A stretch of 64,000 nucleotides of DNA, from contig CM042032.1 in the NCBI GenBank assembly GCA_023525975.1, positions 23,566,001 through 23,630,000 of the forward strand, read 5' to 3'. The DNA is from Smallanthus sonchifolius. Lineage: Eukaryota; Streptophyta; Magnoliopsida; Asterales; Asteraceae. Made by a program: the position numbers and the translations under genes. Position 1 is the stretch's first letter, and each line of letters opens with the position of its first letter. Positions 35,345-46,116 of this stretch are shown piece after piece. Under the pieces are notes generated by a model. That model saw nothing but the letters and a program-made list of their open reading frames with translations. It searched no databases and had not been told where the DNA came from.

Positions 35345-36101
35345 TTCTAGCAGAAGAAGAAGGAGATTGTGAGTGATAGTAAGATATTAAATGTTAGGTA
35401 CAGAAGTTTTCATGAGTTCAGAATTTGGCTACTCATAACACCGAGTTTTCACAATAGTATGTTAGAAGTAACACTTGACCTATAAGTTGTGTATCTATGA
35501 AGAGAATTCCTAGGAAAGAGGGGTGGGTCACAAGAGACACTTAAGTACCTAGTCTTTCCTTAGCCAGAATTCTCTTATGGGTCTACACACACTCTTCCAG
35601 CCATCATGTACAATTAATAATATTGCTTGAACTCATGGTCATGATGAGGATTATTATGGAGCAGGCTTTGTGGTCCAAGGGTGACATTCATATACTCCAA
35701 CATGCTTCCTCTTCTTGGAGGGTAAGTGGGCTCCTTTAGTTTCTTGTTAATGGGTATTAGGCCCAAGGGTTTAGTTTTTGTTCACAAATGATGATGGTGA
35801 CATAATTCTTAGTGTGTAAGAATGAGGGTGTATGAAGTCTTAGATAAGGATGAGTGTATAGTAAAGCTTAGGATGACATTTCATGCAATCAACTAGGTAG
35901 CATGTAATCAAACAGTGTGACAAATAAGCAATCTTTTGTAAACATGTAAGTTATCAAGTAACGTAGCATATGAAATAACATGTAATGTATCACCTAAGAT
36001 AATATGTACGATAATCACACAAGGGGGTATCCTAAGGTTATAGACTAGGTCATTGGTTTCTAATAACCTAATTTCCTATAACCATGGCTCTAATACCAAT
36101 C
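35345..36101 (-). other. Family F leader and primer binding site, copy 2
   Basis: Non-coding leader between LTR_B and ORF0, matched closely by 29730-30490. The primer site (minus GATTGGTATTAGAGCCA) is at 36085-36101 and has the same substitution as copy 1. No ORF is visible. Confidence 0.7.
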
Positions 36102-37740
36102 TGTCACACCCCAACCGACGACGAAATACGTCGGGGCGGGACATGTAGACTGTTCAAAAGCTCATGATCAAACTAAACTTCATAACTTTATTAAACTGAA
36201 TTACATGTGCAAATACATTTTGTTCCAACATCAAAAGCTAACAATACATCGATTTTATTTGTCACTAGGTCCATAAGCTCCTATGTGATAAACTTGTACA
36301 TCAACATATCCACCTGAAACATGTTTGAAATGAGAGGGTCAACTATAAATAGTTGGTGAGCATACAGAGGGTTAGAAATCTCAAATAGTTTTCAAGTGTT
36401 GTATTCAATTCATATGACATATGGTAAATAAGGAATATTCATATGACATATGTAATTGCAAATAGTTTTCAATGCAAATCATGTTTCACCCCAAAATGTA
36501 CAAAAATGAAAAAAAGAGGTTATGTAAACTGACCTTGAATAATAGAGGGTTGAGCTTGTTACTTGTAGCAACAAGAATTAAGGATGCCCTAAGTTGTATA
36601 AGATATGTTATTTGACATATTGAAACGATTAAAAGAAATAGGAACGGAATGACTTGGGACTTAGGGATTGGAACGCACGAAACAATAGTAAAGATTCGAG
36701 TTATAACGATACAAAGTTAAGTAAAGTGGTAATATATAATAATCCTATGAAATATGGATTTTATTTAAAACGAGATCTTATGTGTCAACAATAAATTTTA
36801 ATTGTATTTTTAATAAAACAATTGTTTTATTAAGATGATAGGTTAAGATAGTCATCATAATGAAATAATGTAATGATATACCATCAAAATAAATAAATTA
36901 CGCAAATAGTAAGATTATCATTTATGAAAATCAAGTTCTTAAAAGGATTTCGTAACCATTAAAACCCTAATAAGAAAATTATTAATAATGTGATAAATAT
37001 ATGTTGTAATACCCTTGAGCATCCATAGAATAATTGGATTTTAATGATAAGTATATGTTTGTCATTATATTTATATAGATGTTAAAAATTATGTTTTGTT
37101 ATTACAGGTATAATACCTTAAAAAAATACAGGAGCTCACAAATACATAAATATGTACATATATATACATGTGTGTGAGAAAAGAAGGTAAAACAAGAGGA
37201 ACAAAAAGAAACTACTCAAGGAGGACTAGCAAGGGTCGAACCCATGACCTCCTCCCTGCATAACATATGGCATAACCGCTAGACCAGTGCTTCATTCAAG
37301 ATAATATTTTGGAACAAACGTTTTTAACATGAATTAACCCTAATCATCTTCTTCTTTTCGAACCAGTTGCGAACCCAGACCTTACACGTGTATAAAAGAT
37401 ACATTATTTTTTTTCTTTAGAAAAGCAAAATTATCTTCAGTTAACCCATTGATATTTTCCTTTTAAATAGCCCATTTGAGTTATGTCAATTGATATACCA
37501 TCAAAATGGTACAAGCGATACGAGAATCATCAGAATGTAAGTTTACCTGGTGTCGACCTAAAACCCGAAGCCAAATCGTAGCTGTTGGCGGGCTTCCAAA
37601 ACCGAACGTACATGAGAGAGAAAAAAATCAATTTCGTGGTGCTGGGTTGAGCCTCTGGATAGAAATTGGAATTTATAGAGTGTTAAAGCTTCATCTCAAC
37701 CGCGTTTACAGTTGTGATTAGGGCGCAAATGGTGGGATTA
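36102..37740 (-). repeat. Family F LTR_B, minus strand, truncated at its outer end
   Basis: Matches LTR_A with three structural changes: a ~330-bp internal deletion near 36435, an insertion of about 115 bp at 37384-37500, and loss of the outermost ~65-70 bp after about 37730. The splice donor has changed to GTCAGT (about 36533), while the acceptor (36315-36314) is kept. The tRNA-like block is at 37219-37292. Confidence 0.72.
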
Positions 37741-38239
37741 GGACTTGTTTTGTGGGTTTCGAATCTCATTGTCGTAACCCCCCCTAAAATGGGTTTTAAA
37801 TTTTTAATTCCTCAATCAAGGTTGGTGGTTCCGAGTTCTAAAAGATCTTAATTAGGTTAGTAATCATTTTGGAAAAATATAAACCCGTAATTGCAGGGAT
37901 TGATCGGAATTGAAATGGGTTTTGACTTTTGCTAGTCAAAATTGAGGTTAAACTTGTTTCAGGGTTCCAATCAAAAATGTGTGGGGCGGTGGGGGGGGGG
38001 GGTTTCAAACCAATTATTTTCTATTTAATCATCTTATAAACTCAAAACTCATTTGTTTTAAATTCCATTTTATTTATAAAAGTTGTTATTATAATTATTT
38101 AAATAAATTTTTTTTTCTAGAATTATAAATTGCACAAATGGTTTATTTAATAAAATCCAATGTGTATATTATTACACATTCGTTTGTATTGAAATACATA
38201 AATATAACTAAAAATGAGCTATTTAAAAGGAAAATATCA
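37741..38239. other. Unassigned AT-rich stretch
   Basis: No ORF, LTR terminus or duplication recognised. Contains a run of 12 G (about 37990-38001) and AT-rich DNA. Its right edge (38212-38238) carries the inverse of a 21-bp segment at 37450-37470 (GATATTTTCCTTTTAAATAGC). It probably derives from old LTR material of unknown family. Confidence 0.5.
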
Positions 38240-41137
38240 CAATTGTAGTCATTGAGCAATTCCATCCAATGTCGTTACCTCGTATTCAGCTCCTTATTGT
38301 CAAAAATGTGTTGGAGACTCTTATGATCTGTAAAAATTGTGCACTTGGTACCGTAAAGGTAGTGCCTCCAAATTTAGAGTGCAAAAACTACCGCACCCAA
38401 TTCCAAATCATTCGTCACATAATTCTGTTCATGCACCTTGAGTTGACGAGATGCATAGGCTATAACCTTTCCATTCTGCATTAAAACACAACCAAGACCT
38501 TGGCGAGAGGCATCACAGTACACCACGAATCCATCTGTCCCTTCGGGAAGAGACAGGATAGGGACACTGCACAACTTCTTTTTCAACAATTGAAAGGCTG
38601 CCTCTTTCTTTTCTCCCCAGATATACTCCTTGTCTTTCTGGGTCAATAGCGTTAGGGATTGCGCTATCTTGGAAAAATTCTCGATAAACCTTCGATAATA
38701 ACCCGCCAAACCTAGGAATTGTCGTACCTCGGTTGGACTCTGTGGCGCTTCCCAATTCTTAATTGCCTCAATCTTTGTTGGGTCCACGTGTATACCCTTC
38801 TCATTGATAACTTGTCCAAGAAATTGAACTTCTCGGATCCAGAACTCGAATTTGGAAAGTTTAGCATATAGCTTCTCATTCCTTAACATCTCCAAAATCA
38901 GTCTCAGATGATGCTCGTGCTCTTCCTTGGTCCGTGAATAGATGAGTATATCGTCGATAAACACTATCACGAACTTGTCAAAGTATGTTCTGCACACTCT
39001 ATTCATGAGATCCATGAATACCGCAGGAGTGTTTTTCAAACCAAAAGGCATAACCAAAAACTCGTAATGACCATACCGGGTTCGGAACGCAGTCTTCGGA
39101 ATATTTTCTTCAACGATCCTCAATTGATGGTAGCCTGAACGTAAATCGATTTTCAAATAATAACTCGACCCTTGCATCTGATCGAACAAGTCATCAATTC
39201 TCAGCAATGGATATCGATTCTTGGTGGTAAGCTTGTTCAATTCTCGATAATCGATAAACATCCTCATAGAACCATCCTTCTTTTTCACGAATAAAATTGG
39301 CGCTCCCCAGGGTGAGAAACTCGGTCTTATAAAATCTTTATCCAACAATTCTTGCAATTGCTTGGATAGTTCTTGCATTTCAGATGGTGCTAAAAGATAA
39401 GGAGATCGAGCTATCGGTGCTGCTCCGGACACTAGGTCAATCCTAAACTAGACTTTCCTTTGCGGTGGCAATCTAGGTAACTCTTCAGGAAATACCTCCA
39501 GATAATCACGAACTACAGGGATCTCTTCAAGCTTCTTCTCCTTAACCCTAGTGTCAACCACGTGGGCTAAGTATGCTGGGTATCCTTTTCGCAAATACTT
39601 TTGAGCTTTCATCATATTAACAATTCTCAACGGGGCACACTCGTCGCCTTGAATTTCCAACGGTTCACCAGTCGGACGTAGAAGACGAACTATCTTCTTA
39701 TCGCACACAATCTTTGCATGATTCTTTGATAACCAATCCATGCCAATAACGACATCGAAACTTCCAAGTTCTACTGGTAAAAGGTCAATACTATACGTAC
39801 GATTTCCCAAACGCATGGTACACTCACGAAAGACTTCGTCGGCTTCTATTAACTTTCCGTTAGCTAACACTATAGAATACGTAACATCTAATTTACTTGA
39901 TTTTGAGCTAATAAAAGGTTCAATTTTTTGGAAACAATGCTTTTATCAGCTCCTGTATCAAATAAAATGTAAGCATAACGGTCATTAATGAGAAACGTAT
40001 TGGTAACATCCGATGGATCCTTTCGTGCTTTCTTGGCCTCCACCACGAATGCTCTACAACATTTTCCCTGGTTCTTCAGTTTTGGGCAATCCTTCTTGAA
40101 ATGCCCTACAATCCCACATTCAAAACATCCAGGGTTTGATTCTTTTTTCTTCACACCAAATTTCACACGACAGGTTTGGGCTTGATGTCCAATTTTGCCG
40201 CAACGGTCACAAGCGTTGCACTGACCAGTGTGAAAATAATCACATTTGTTGCACTTCGGGTTAGGACCCTAATATCTTCTTGTTTCAGTGGTGTTGGCTG
40301 GAAACATCCTTCTCTGATTCCTCCTTTTGTTCTAAGAGTTACCAGCATGACTCCTAGATCCCTCAGACCACTTACGCTTTCCTTCAGTTGGCATTTTTCC
40401 TTTCTCAGTCGTTCCATCAACAACTTCCACCGGCTCTTCCCTGAACCACTCTTCTTCAATGTCCCCATACGAACAACATCATCAGTCAGGGAGTGTGCTA
40501 ATTGCACAACACTCTGAATAGTCGTAGGGTTTGCTGACGTCACCATACTATGGATCTAAGGTGCCAAGCCCCAGATATAACGCTCAATTCTTTTGTGTTC
40601 GGGTGTTACTAGATGGGGTACAAGTCGTGCCAATTAATGAAACTTGGTCGTATATTCCCTTACTTTGGCATCTACCATGGCCAAATTCCATAATTCTGCT
40701 TCTAATTTCTGAATTTTGTTGCGTGGATAATACTCACGCAGTAACATTTCCTTCAACTGATCCCAAGTGAGGCTGTAGGCATTAGCCTCACCGAGACCCT
40801 GAATCTGAGTATTCCACCAGGCTAGAGCTTCATCCTGAAATGAACTTGTTGCAAACTTCACGCGCTGAGCAGCAGTACAATTACTTATGACCATCACAGA
40901 CTCCATTTTCTCAATCCAGCGGAAAATGCCTACCGGTCCTTCAGTTCCAGAAAAGAGTCAGGGCTGACATGCTAGAAAGGTCTTGTAAGAGCACCCTTCA
41001 ATCTGGTTTCCATGGTTCATGTTCTGGTTGGCCGTCTGATTAGCGGGTGGTGTTGACATGTTGTGAAATTAACTTGGCCAATTCCTCGGCGTAGTGGGGA
41101 GTGGGTTAGCATTTTGGTTTTCTCTCCGCGGTGGCAT
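38240..41137 (-). pseudogene. Element G: chromovirus gag-pol relic (gag, protease, RT, partial RNase H)
   Basis: Reads right to left from ATG 41137 (MPPRRE). Gag is frameshifted near 41090 and has stops near 40955. Its WWNTQ and REYYPRN blocks (40634-40906) are clear. CCHC knuckles are at about 40150-40260 and 40080-40125 (CFECGIVGHFKKDC). The protease ILFDTGADKSIVS is at about 39930-39970, and RT is an open frame 39432-38374 with KIDLRSGYHQL, MPFGL and FIDDILIYS all intact. RNase H continues with two stops to about 38245, where it ends abruptly; the rest of RNase H, integrase and the 3' LTR are missing. At 41282 the leader is interrupted by N2. The best-preserved RT in the window is here. 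Confidence 0.92.
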
Positions 41138-41282
41138 GTTCCTTTTTCTAATACAAACAATACAACGAGTGAGACAATACATATATCACGCAATATCTAT
41201 GTCATTCATGTATGTACGAAAAGGATTTAACAAACACCACAATAAACCAAAATCAACCACTTCATGTCATCATTGTTAAAAA

Positions 41283-41627
41283 TGTAGGTCCCTCGTGTGT
41301 GGCGGATCGTTACATGCAAGTGTGTTCCTATGTCGGACCGGGTGCGAAATACCCGTGACTAGGTGGAGAGTCTTACAACACAAAGTAAACCGACAAGAGA
41401 ATCACTTTAAACTTTCGTCTATTATAAACACTTAAAGGTTACAGAGAGAAATACTGGGTATACAAAGTCTGATTATCTGCCTGCGTACTTATCTACTGTC
41501 AACCTATCCTATTTATACATGACCTGATCTCTGCGGACTTAGCAAGTGCGTAGGGCAAATTTCTCATGCGTACTTAGCAAGTACGCAGGAATTTATGAGT
41601 GTTTGTCACACGAAAAGTGCTTCAACA
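41283..41627 (-). repeat. N2 3' LTR
   Basis: 345 bp, minus strand TGTTGAAGCAC...GGACCTACA. Contains imperfect GCGTACTTAGCAAGTACGC palindromes (about 41568-41586). Unlike the N1 LTR in sequence and length. The target duplication cannot be tested because the other end is outside the window. Confidence 0.75.
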
Positions 41628-41642
41628 AACTCCCCCTTGACA
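41628..41642 (-). promoter_or_regulatory. N2 polypurine tract
   Basis: Minus strand TGTCAAGGGGGAGTT immediately before the LTR start. Typical of SIRE-type copia elements. Confidence 0.8.
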
Positions 41643-41680
41643 ACAGCTCTGGATCATCTTCGGTCTTCAGTCTTCGGTCT

Positions 41681-42241
41681 TCACAGCCCTGCATCTTTAG
41701 CTTCCATCTTCTTCTTGTAGTCAAGGCATAACTTGATCACCTTGTCATATTTAGAAGCAAGGAATTTCGTCCATTCGTCCCTATGCATGCAATACCTGTC
41801 TGCTAGTGCCTCCAGATCTTTCACAGAGAAGTTAATGAAGCAGACTTCATCAAATACTCTGATTAGTTCCCTCGGCACTAAGCATCCACTTTCTGACCGT
41901 ACCTTTCCTATCACCACAGCCTCACCCGTTTTAGGAGCTACGTACCAGTACCACATGTCACCCAGGATATCCTGAGATAACTTGCTCAAGATAATCTTGG
42001 TTTCACATAGCACTGGCTTGTATACCAGTTTCTTTAAGCGTTTCTTAGTCACAGGATGTCTAGCATTCTTATCCTTGACTCGATTGGGCACTTGAGGCTT
42101 GAACACTTCAAACTTCCCAGATCTTGCTTCCCGCTATAGAACCTTCCACAAACCCATCGCCACTACGTGATTTGACTGCTTGATGAATAGTGAGGCCCTA
42201 AATATAAGATCTCCTCGTCAGATAGATCCTTTAGAACATCA
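41681..42241 (-). pseudogene. N2 ORF2 C-terminal part
   Basis: An open frame from 42106 to 41681 encodes a 141-residue end (GDMWYWYVAPKTGEAVVIGKV...IRVFDEVCFINFSVKDLEALADRY...). Upstream, up to element D at 42242, the product resumes in shifted frames: DLSDEEILYLGPHY, then a frame with one TAG near 42137 leading to GKFEVFKPQVP. The FEVF start and the F..S.DL..L pattern match the last segment of N1 ORF2 (22130-22616). At least one frameshift and one stop. Function unknown. Confidence 0.7.
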
Positions 42242-44708
42242 TGTCACACCCCCAAATTTATTTACTTATTAAATAAATACAGGTTGCAACGATTGGTTCA
42301 TTACACGATAGCGGAAGCTGTAATAGTGATTTCTAAGACTTGATTACATATACAATTACTAAAACTGAGTAATACTATGATCTAAGTTCCTCTAGATCAA
42401 CGATAGACTTGAGACTTGATATTCTACGTCCTTCCAGCTACTAGGAATTGATCCAACATAACTAGCCTATTCCAACCGTGCCATGGCTATGAATTACCTG
42501 AAAAACATACTTAAAAGTGTCAACACAAAGGTTGGTAAGTTCACAGGTTTGAATGTTGCAATGTAAAGTGATTTTCCTTGAAAACAATGATATTGTGTAC
42601 ATGGCCATGATACGAAACTGTTTTCCTCGAAAACACTGAAAATATGTACACGGGTTTAATGTAAGGTTGTTTCCTCGAAAACATGTGATGACTTCATAGT
42701 CATAAAACGAGTAGTTTTCTCAATGAAAACATGTGATGACTTCATAGTCATAAAATAAGTCATTTTTCCTAAAAACATTGATACTGTGTACATGGCCATA
42801 ATATGAAACTGTTTTCCTTGAAAACATTGATAAAAACATTTCCACGTAAACGAATGGCAAAACCATTTGTGTATAAGTGATTGGCAGATCCATCTGCACG
42901 AAAACGTTTCAATGAGTATGATAAACAAAACAAGTAATGTTGACCCATTTGTAGACTAGCTAGGAATACAAATAATATGTACATACATGAGGCATAACCA
43001 AACCAAGACCAGGTGTTTTGCCCCTCACTCGTACCTCACGAGCAATATTAGAACACTATGCGGTCATTTGGCTAGAGGGACCCATGGTTAGCGCGACTAA
43101 CCATGACCGAGGGTGTCAGACCCAATAGTACTATCCATAGAATCCCAGGCTATCATTAGCTAATGGTTATAAAATATGATGGTCAGGGGACTTTACGAGC
43201 TCCAAACGTGTTCACTCATGCAAACATAAAGGTCGGGTCTTGTTTCTTGTTACCATATGAAAATGTTTATAAGTACGTGTTCCATGTTTTCTAAGATGTA
43301 TCAAGTAATGATGTTTCGTGTTTTCAAACGTGTTATGCAAGTATGTTTCTCCCCCGATGTTTCTAAAACATTAAAAGTTAAAAGGGGACAGTGAACTCAC
43401 CTTGAGTTTGTGTATACTTGTAATGATACATGTTGTAGTCAAACTTGACTATTCGTACCCTAGATACCAAAGGGTAAATTGTGTTAAGACCGAACGTCTC
43501 ATATTGCAAATTATTCACCGACCAAGTAAATCTAGTTGTTTTTGTTTAAATATCTTCTTAGATTTTCAACACTTGTTTTGCTATAAAAACAGTTCTAAGT
43601 TACTGCCCAATGTGACTGATGAACATGTGTCGAAACTACCTAGTTTCGATTAAGTAGTTGGGTATCGAAACTACCTAGTTTCGATTGAGTAGTTGGGTAT
43701 CGAAACTACCTAGTTTCGATTGAGTATGACAGTTGTCAAAAATTCCTAGTTTCGATTGCGCAGATTAGATATCGAAACCTCCTAGTTTTGATTGAATAAA
43801 AACTGGTATCGAAACTACCTAGTTTCGATTGGCAAGAAGGGTATCGAAACTACCTAGTTTCGATTGAGCAATATGTATCGAAACTACCTAGTTTCGATTG
43901 AACAACTAGTATCGAAGCTCCTAGTTTCGATTGAGTAAACTGGTATCGAAACTATAGTTTCGATTACTGGACTTCTGTTTGACAGAATCAGTCGTGCATA
44001 TTTTTATGTTTTAATCTTTAATTCGACACACTTTTCTTGTTATCTTACTTGCGTTTGAATATTTTGTATGTTTAGCTACGGTTTTAAAGAAAATATTGTA
44101 GATAGTATCGAGTTTTTACCTAAAACAGAGAATGACAATTTTGAGAGAAACAGAGAATGATCTTGAGCTCCTTAGCTTGATTCTTGAGAAAAACACTTGG
44201 AACTCTTCTTATAGCACCGAATTATGGTGGATTTTGCCTTAAACTGGACTTTGAGTTGAAGAAAAATGGGGAATATTGCCGTAAGAAAATGAGGAAGGCA
44301 AAAGAAATTGTGAGATTTTGATTGAGGGGAGTATGGTTCATATCTGCATTCTCGCAGGTATGGCATGGGTTTAAAGATAAGGAAGATGAGAGAGAAGAAA
44401 ACAGTAGTGTGAAAAGGGGGGTCTTCTCTGGCTTCGGCCAAGAAAGTCAAGGAAAATGGGTTGGGGTTAAATAAATCAAATAATTAGATTTAAGTGTAAA
44501 TTTAACCACTAGTGTTCGTATTTAGTCGGGTTATCCTCGTACGTGAACCGGTAACTCCTAGAATTACCAAATATGAAATGAGACCATGTACGGTTTTTGT
44601 TAGACCTTAATATCCTTGTTTGTGAAATTAGGTAAATCACAAAAACAATTATAATGTAAACTCGTTTATAACATGTACGGATGTTGACCTGAAATGTCGG
44701 GTGTCACA
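42242..44708 (-). repeat. Element D 3' LTR
   Basis: Minus TGTGACACCCGACATTTCAGG...GGGGGTGTGACA. Contains two copies of a 48-bp repeat (about 42670-42765), an acceptor (minus AG at 42499-42498), the hairpin GGTTAGTCGCGCTAACC (43086-43102, extended to nine pairs by CATG), a donor CAAG|GTGAGTTCAC (intron start 43400), ten palindromes (43630-43964) and a TATA box (44208-44214). Confidence 0.93.
43630..43964 (-). repeat. Element D 3' LTR palindrome array (10 units)
   Basis: Ten units of TCGAAACTA-CC-TAGTTTCGA type at 34-36 bp spacing; one is badly eroded (near 43734). The unit nearest the promoter is the short perfect form TCGAAACTATAGTTTCGA, as in element B. Several spacers also align with those of B, so the arrays share ancestry but differ in copy number (6 and 10). 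Confidence 0.92.
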
Positions 44709-44743
44709 TTCTCCCCATGTTAAAAGAATTTCGTCCCGAAATT
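44709..44743 (-). promoter_or_regulatory. Element D terminal palindrome and purine tract
   Basis: AATTTCGTCCCGAAATT (44727-44743) overlaps the pol stop. The minus strand tract AACATGGGGAGAA leads into the LTR. Confidence 0.8.
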
Positions 44744-46116
44744 CAATTCGTGTCTTCTTGAATTGGTGTATCCTTGAACAAGGATGGGTATTTTGTTTTC
44801 ATTTGATCCTCTCGTTCCCGTGTATACTCAGGACCACGCTTTGAATTCCAACGTACTAACAGTTTGATTCGACTACGCCTTGTTTTCTGAACCTTCCAAT
44901 CTGAGACTTCAATGGGTTCCTCAACGAAGTGTAGCTTGCTATCTATGTGAATCTCATCAGGCGGTATAATTAATGTCTCGTCTGATAAGCACTTCTTGAG
45001 ATTTGATACATGAAACGTATCATGTACATTGCTTAGATCTTGTGGCGACTTGAGCTTGTATGCCACAGGGCCAACCCTAGTCAAAATTTCAAATGGTTCA
45101 ACGTACCTAGGGTTAAGCTTGCCACGGTTGTCAAATCTTGCAATTCCTTTCCAAGATGAGACCTTTAACATGACTTTGTCTCCCACTTCGAATTTTAATT
45201 GCTTTCGTCTGTTGCTAGCACAACTCTCTTTCGTCTGCATTGAGTGGTTTTCAGACGATCTTTGATTTTGATGATCTTATCAATGGTTTCCTAGCCAATA
45301 TCAGGACCAGTCAAATGCTTTTTGCCAACCTTTACCCAACATAGCGATGAGCGAAACTTACAACCATACAAAGCCTAAACGGAGCGGCTTTAATGCTGGT
45401 ATGGTAGTTGGTATTATATGAAAACTTAGCTAACGGTGGTGAGTATCCCAATTTCCTCCGAAATCGATTACACACGCACGGAGCACATCTTTTAAAGTTG
45501 GATGGTCCTTTTAACCTTGACCGTTCTTCTGGGAATGATATGCAGTGCTCATGTCAAGGCGTGTGCCCAAGGCTTCTTGTACTGACTGCCAGGTTCTTGA
45601 CATGATTTGACTGTCCCTACTAGAGAAAATGGAAATTAGCATACCATGCCTAGCCTCAATTTCCTTAATATTTAGCCTCGCACGCTTCTTACTTTTATCT
45701 GTCTCCTTTATTGACAGGGAGTGAGCGGATTTCGTCAAACGACTAACGATTACCCATTTAGTATCATAGCCGTTAGGTGTTCTGGGTAGATTTGTAATGA
45801 AACCTATAGAATTCTCCTCCCATTTCCATTGAGGAATCTGCGGTTTTTGCGTTCACTCAGGTGATTCCTAACATTCTGCTTTTACTGTCGGTTATCTCCC
45901 AACATAGATAGCAATTTATCCCTTCATGTTTTGCCACATAATGGTCCTTATACGTTTTATTCGATTCTGGATGAATGGAGTACTTGGGCTTATGGACTTC
46001 ATCCATAACCTTCCACATAGGCTACCGATACCTGGTACCCAAATTCTATCTGTATCATCCAACTTAGGTTTCAATTGTTTGATTCCATTTACTTGGTAGT
46101 CGGTATTCGAAAGCAA
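44743..46116 (-). pseudogene. Element D integrase and chromodomain remnant
   Basis: Frames at 45240-44743 encode the C-terminal half (SYKRRK-like basic region, GKLNPRYVEPFEILTRVGPVAYKL, HVSNLKKCL, EEPIEVSDWKVQKTRRSRIKL...REREDQM). The integrase core fragment with ...SAYHSQKNG lies at 45738-45511, and a zinc-finger fragment at 46116-45916. Frames are shifted repeatedly and long parts of the core are missing. The HPQTDGQ motif has become HSQKNGQ. Compared with element B the chromodomain-like end is full length. Confidence 0.85.

Noticed and set aside
42656..42984. ORFs with repeated MKSSHVFIEKTT-type units (also 49169-49555)
   Set aside because: Translation of the 48-bp minisatellite on the element D LTR; the unit length is a multiple of three, so the repeat stays open by chance.
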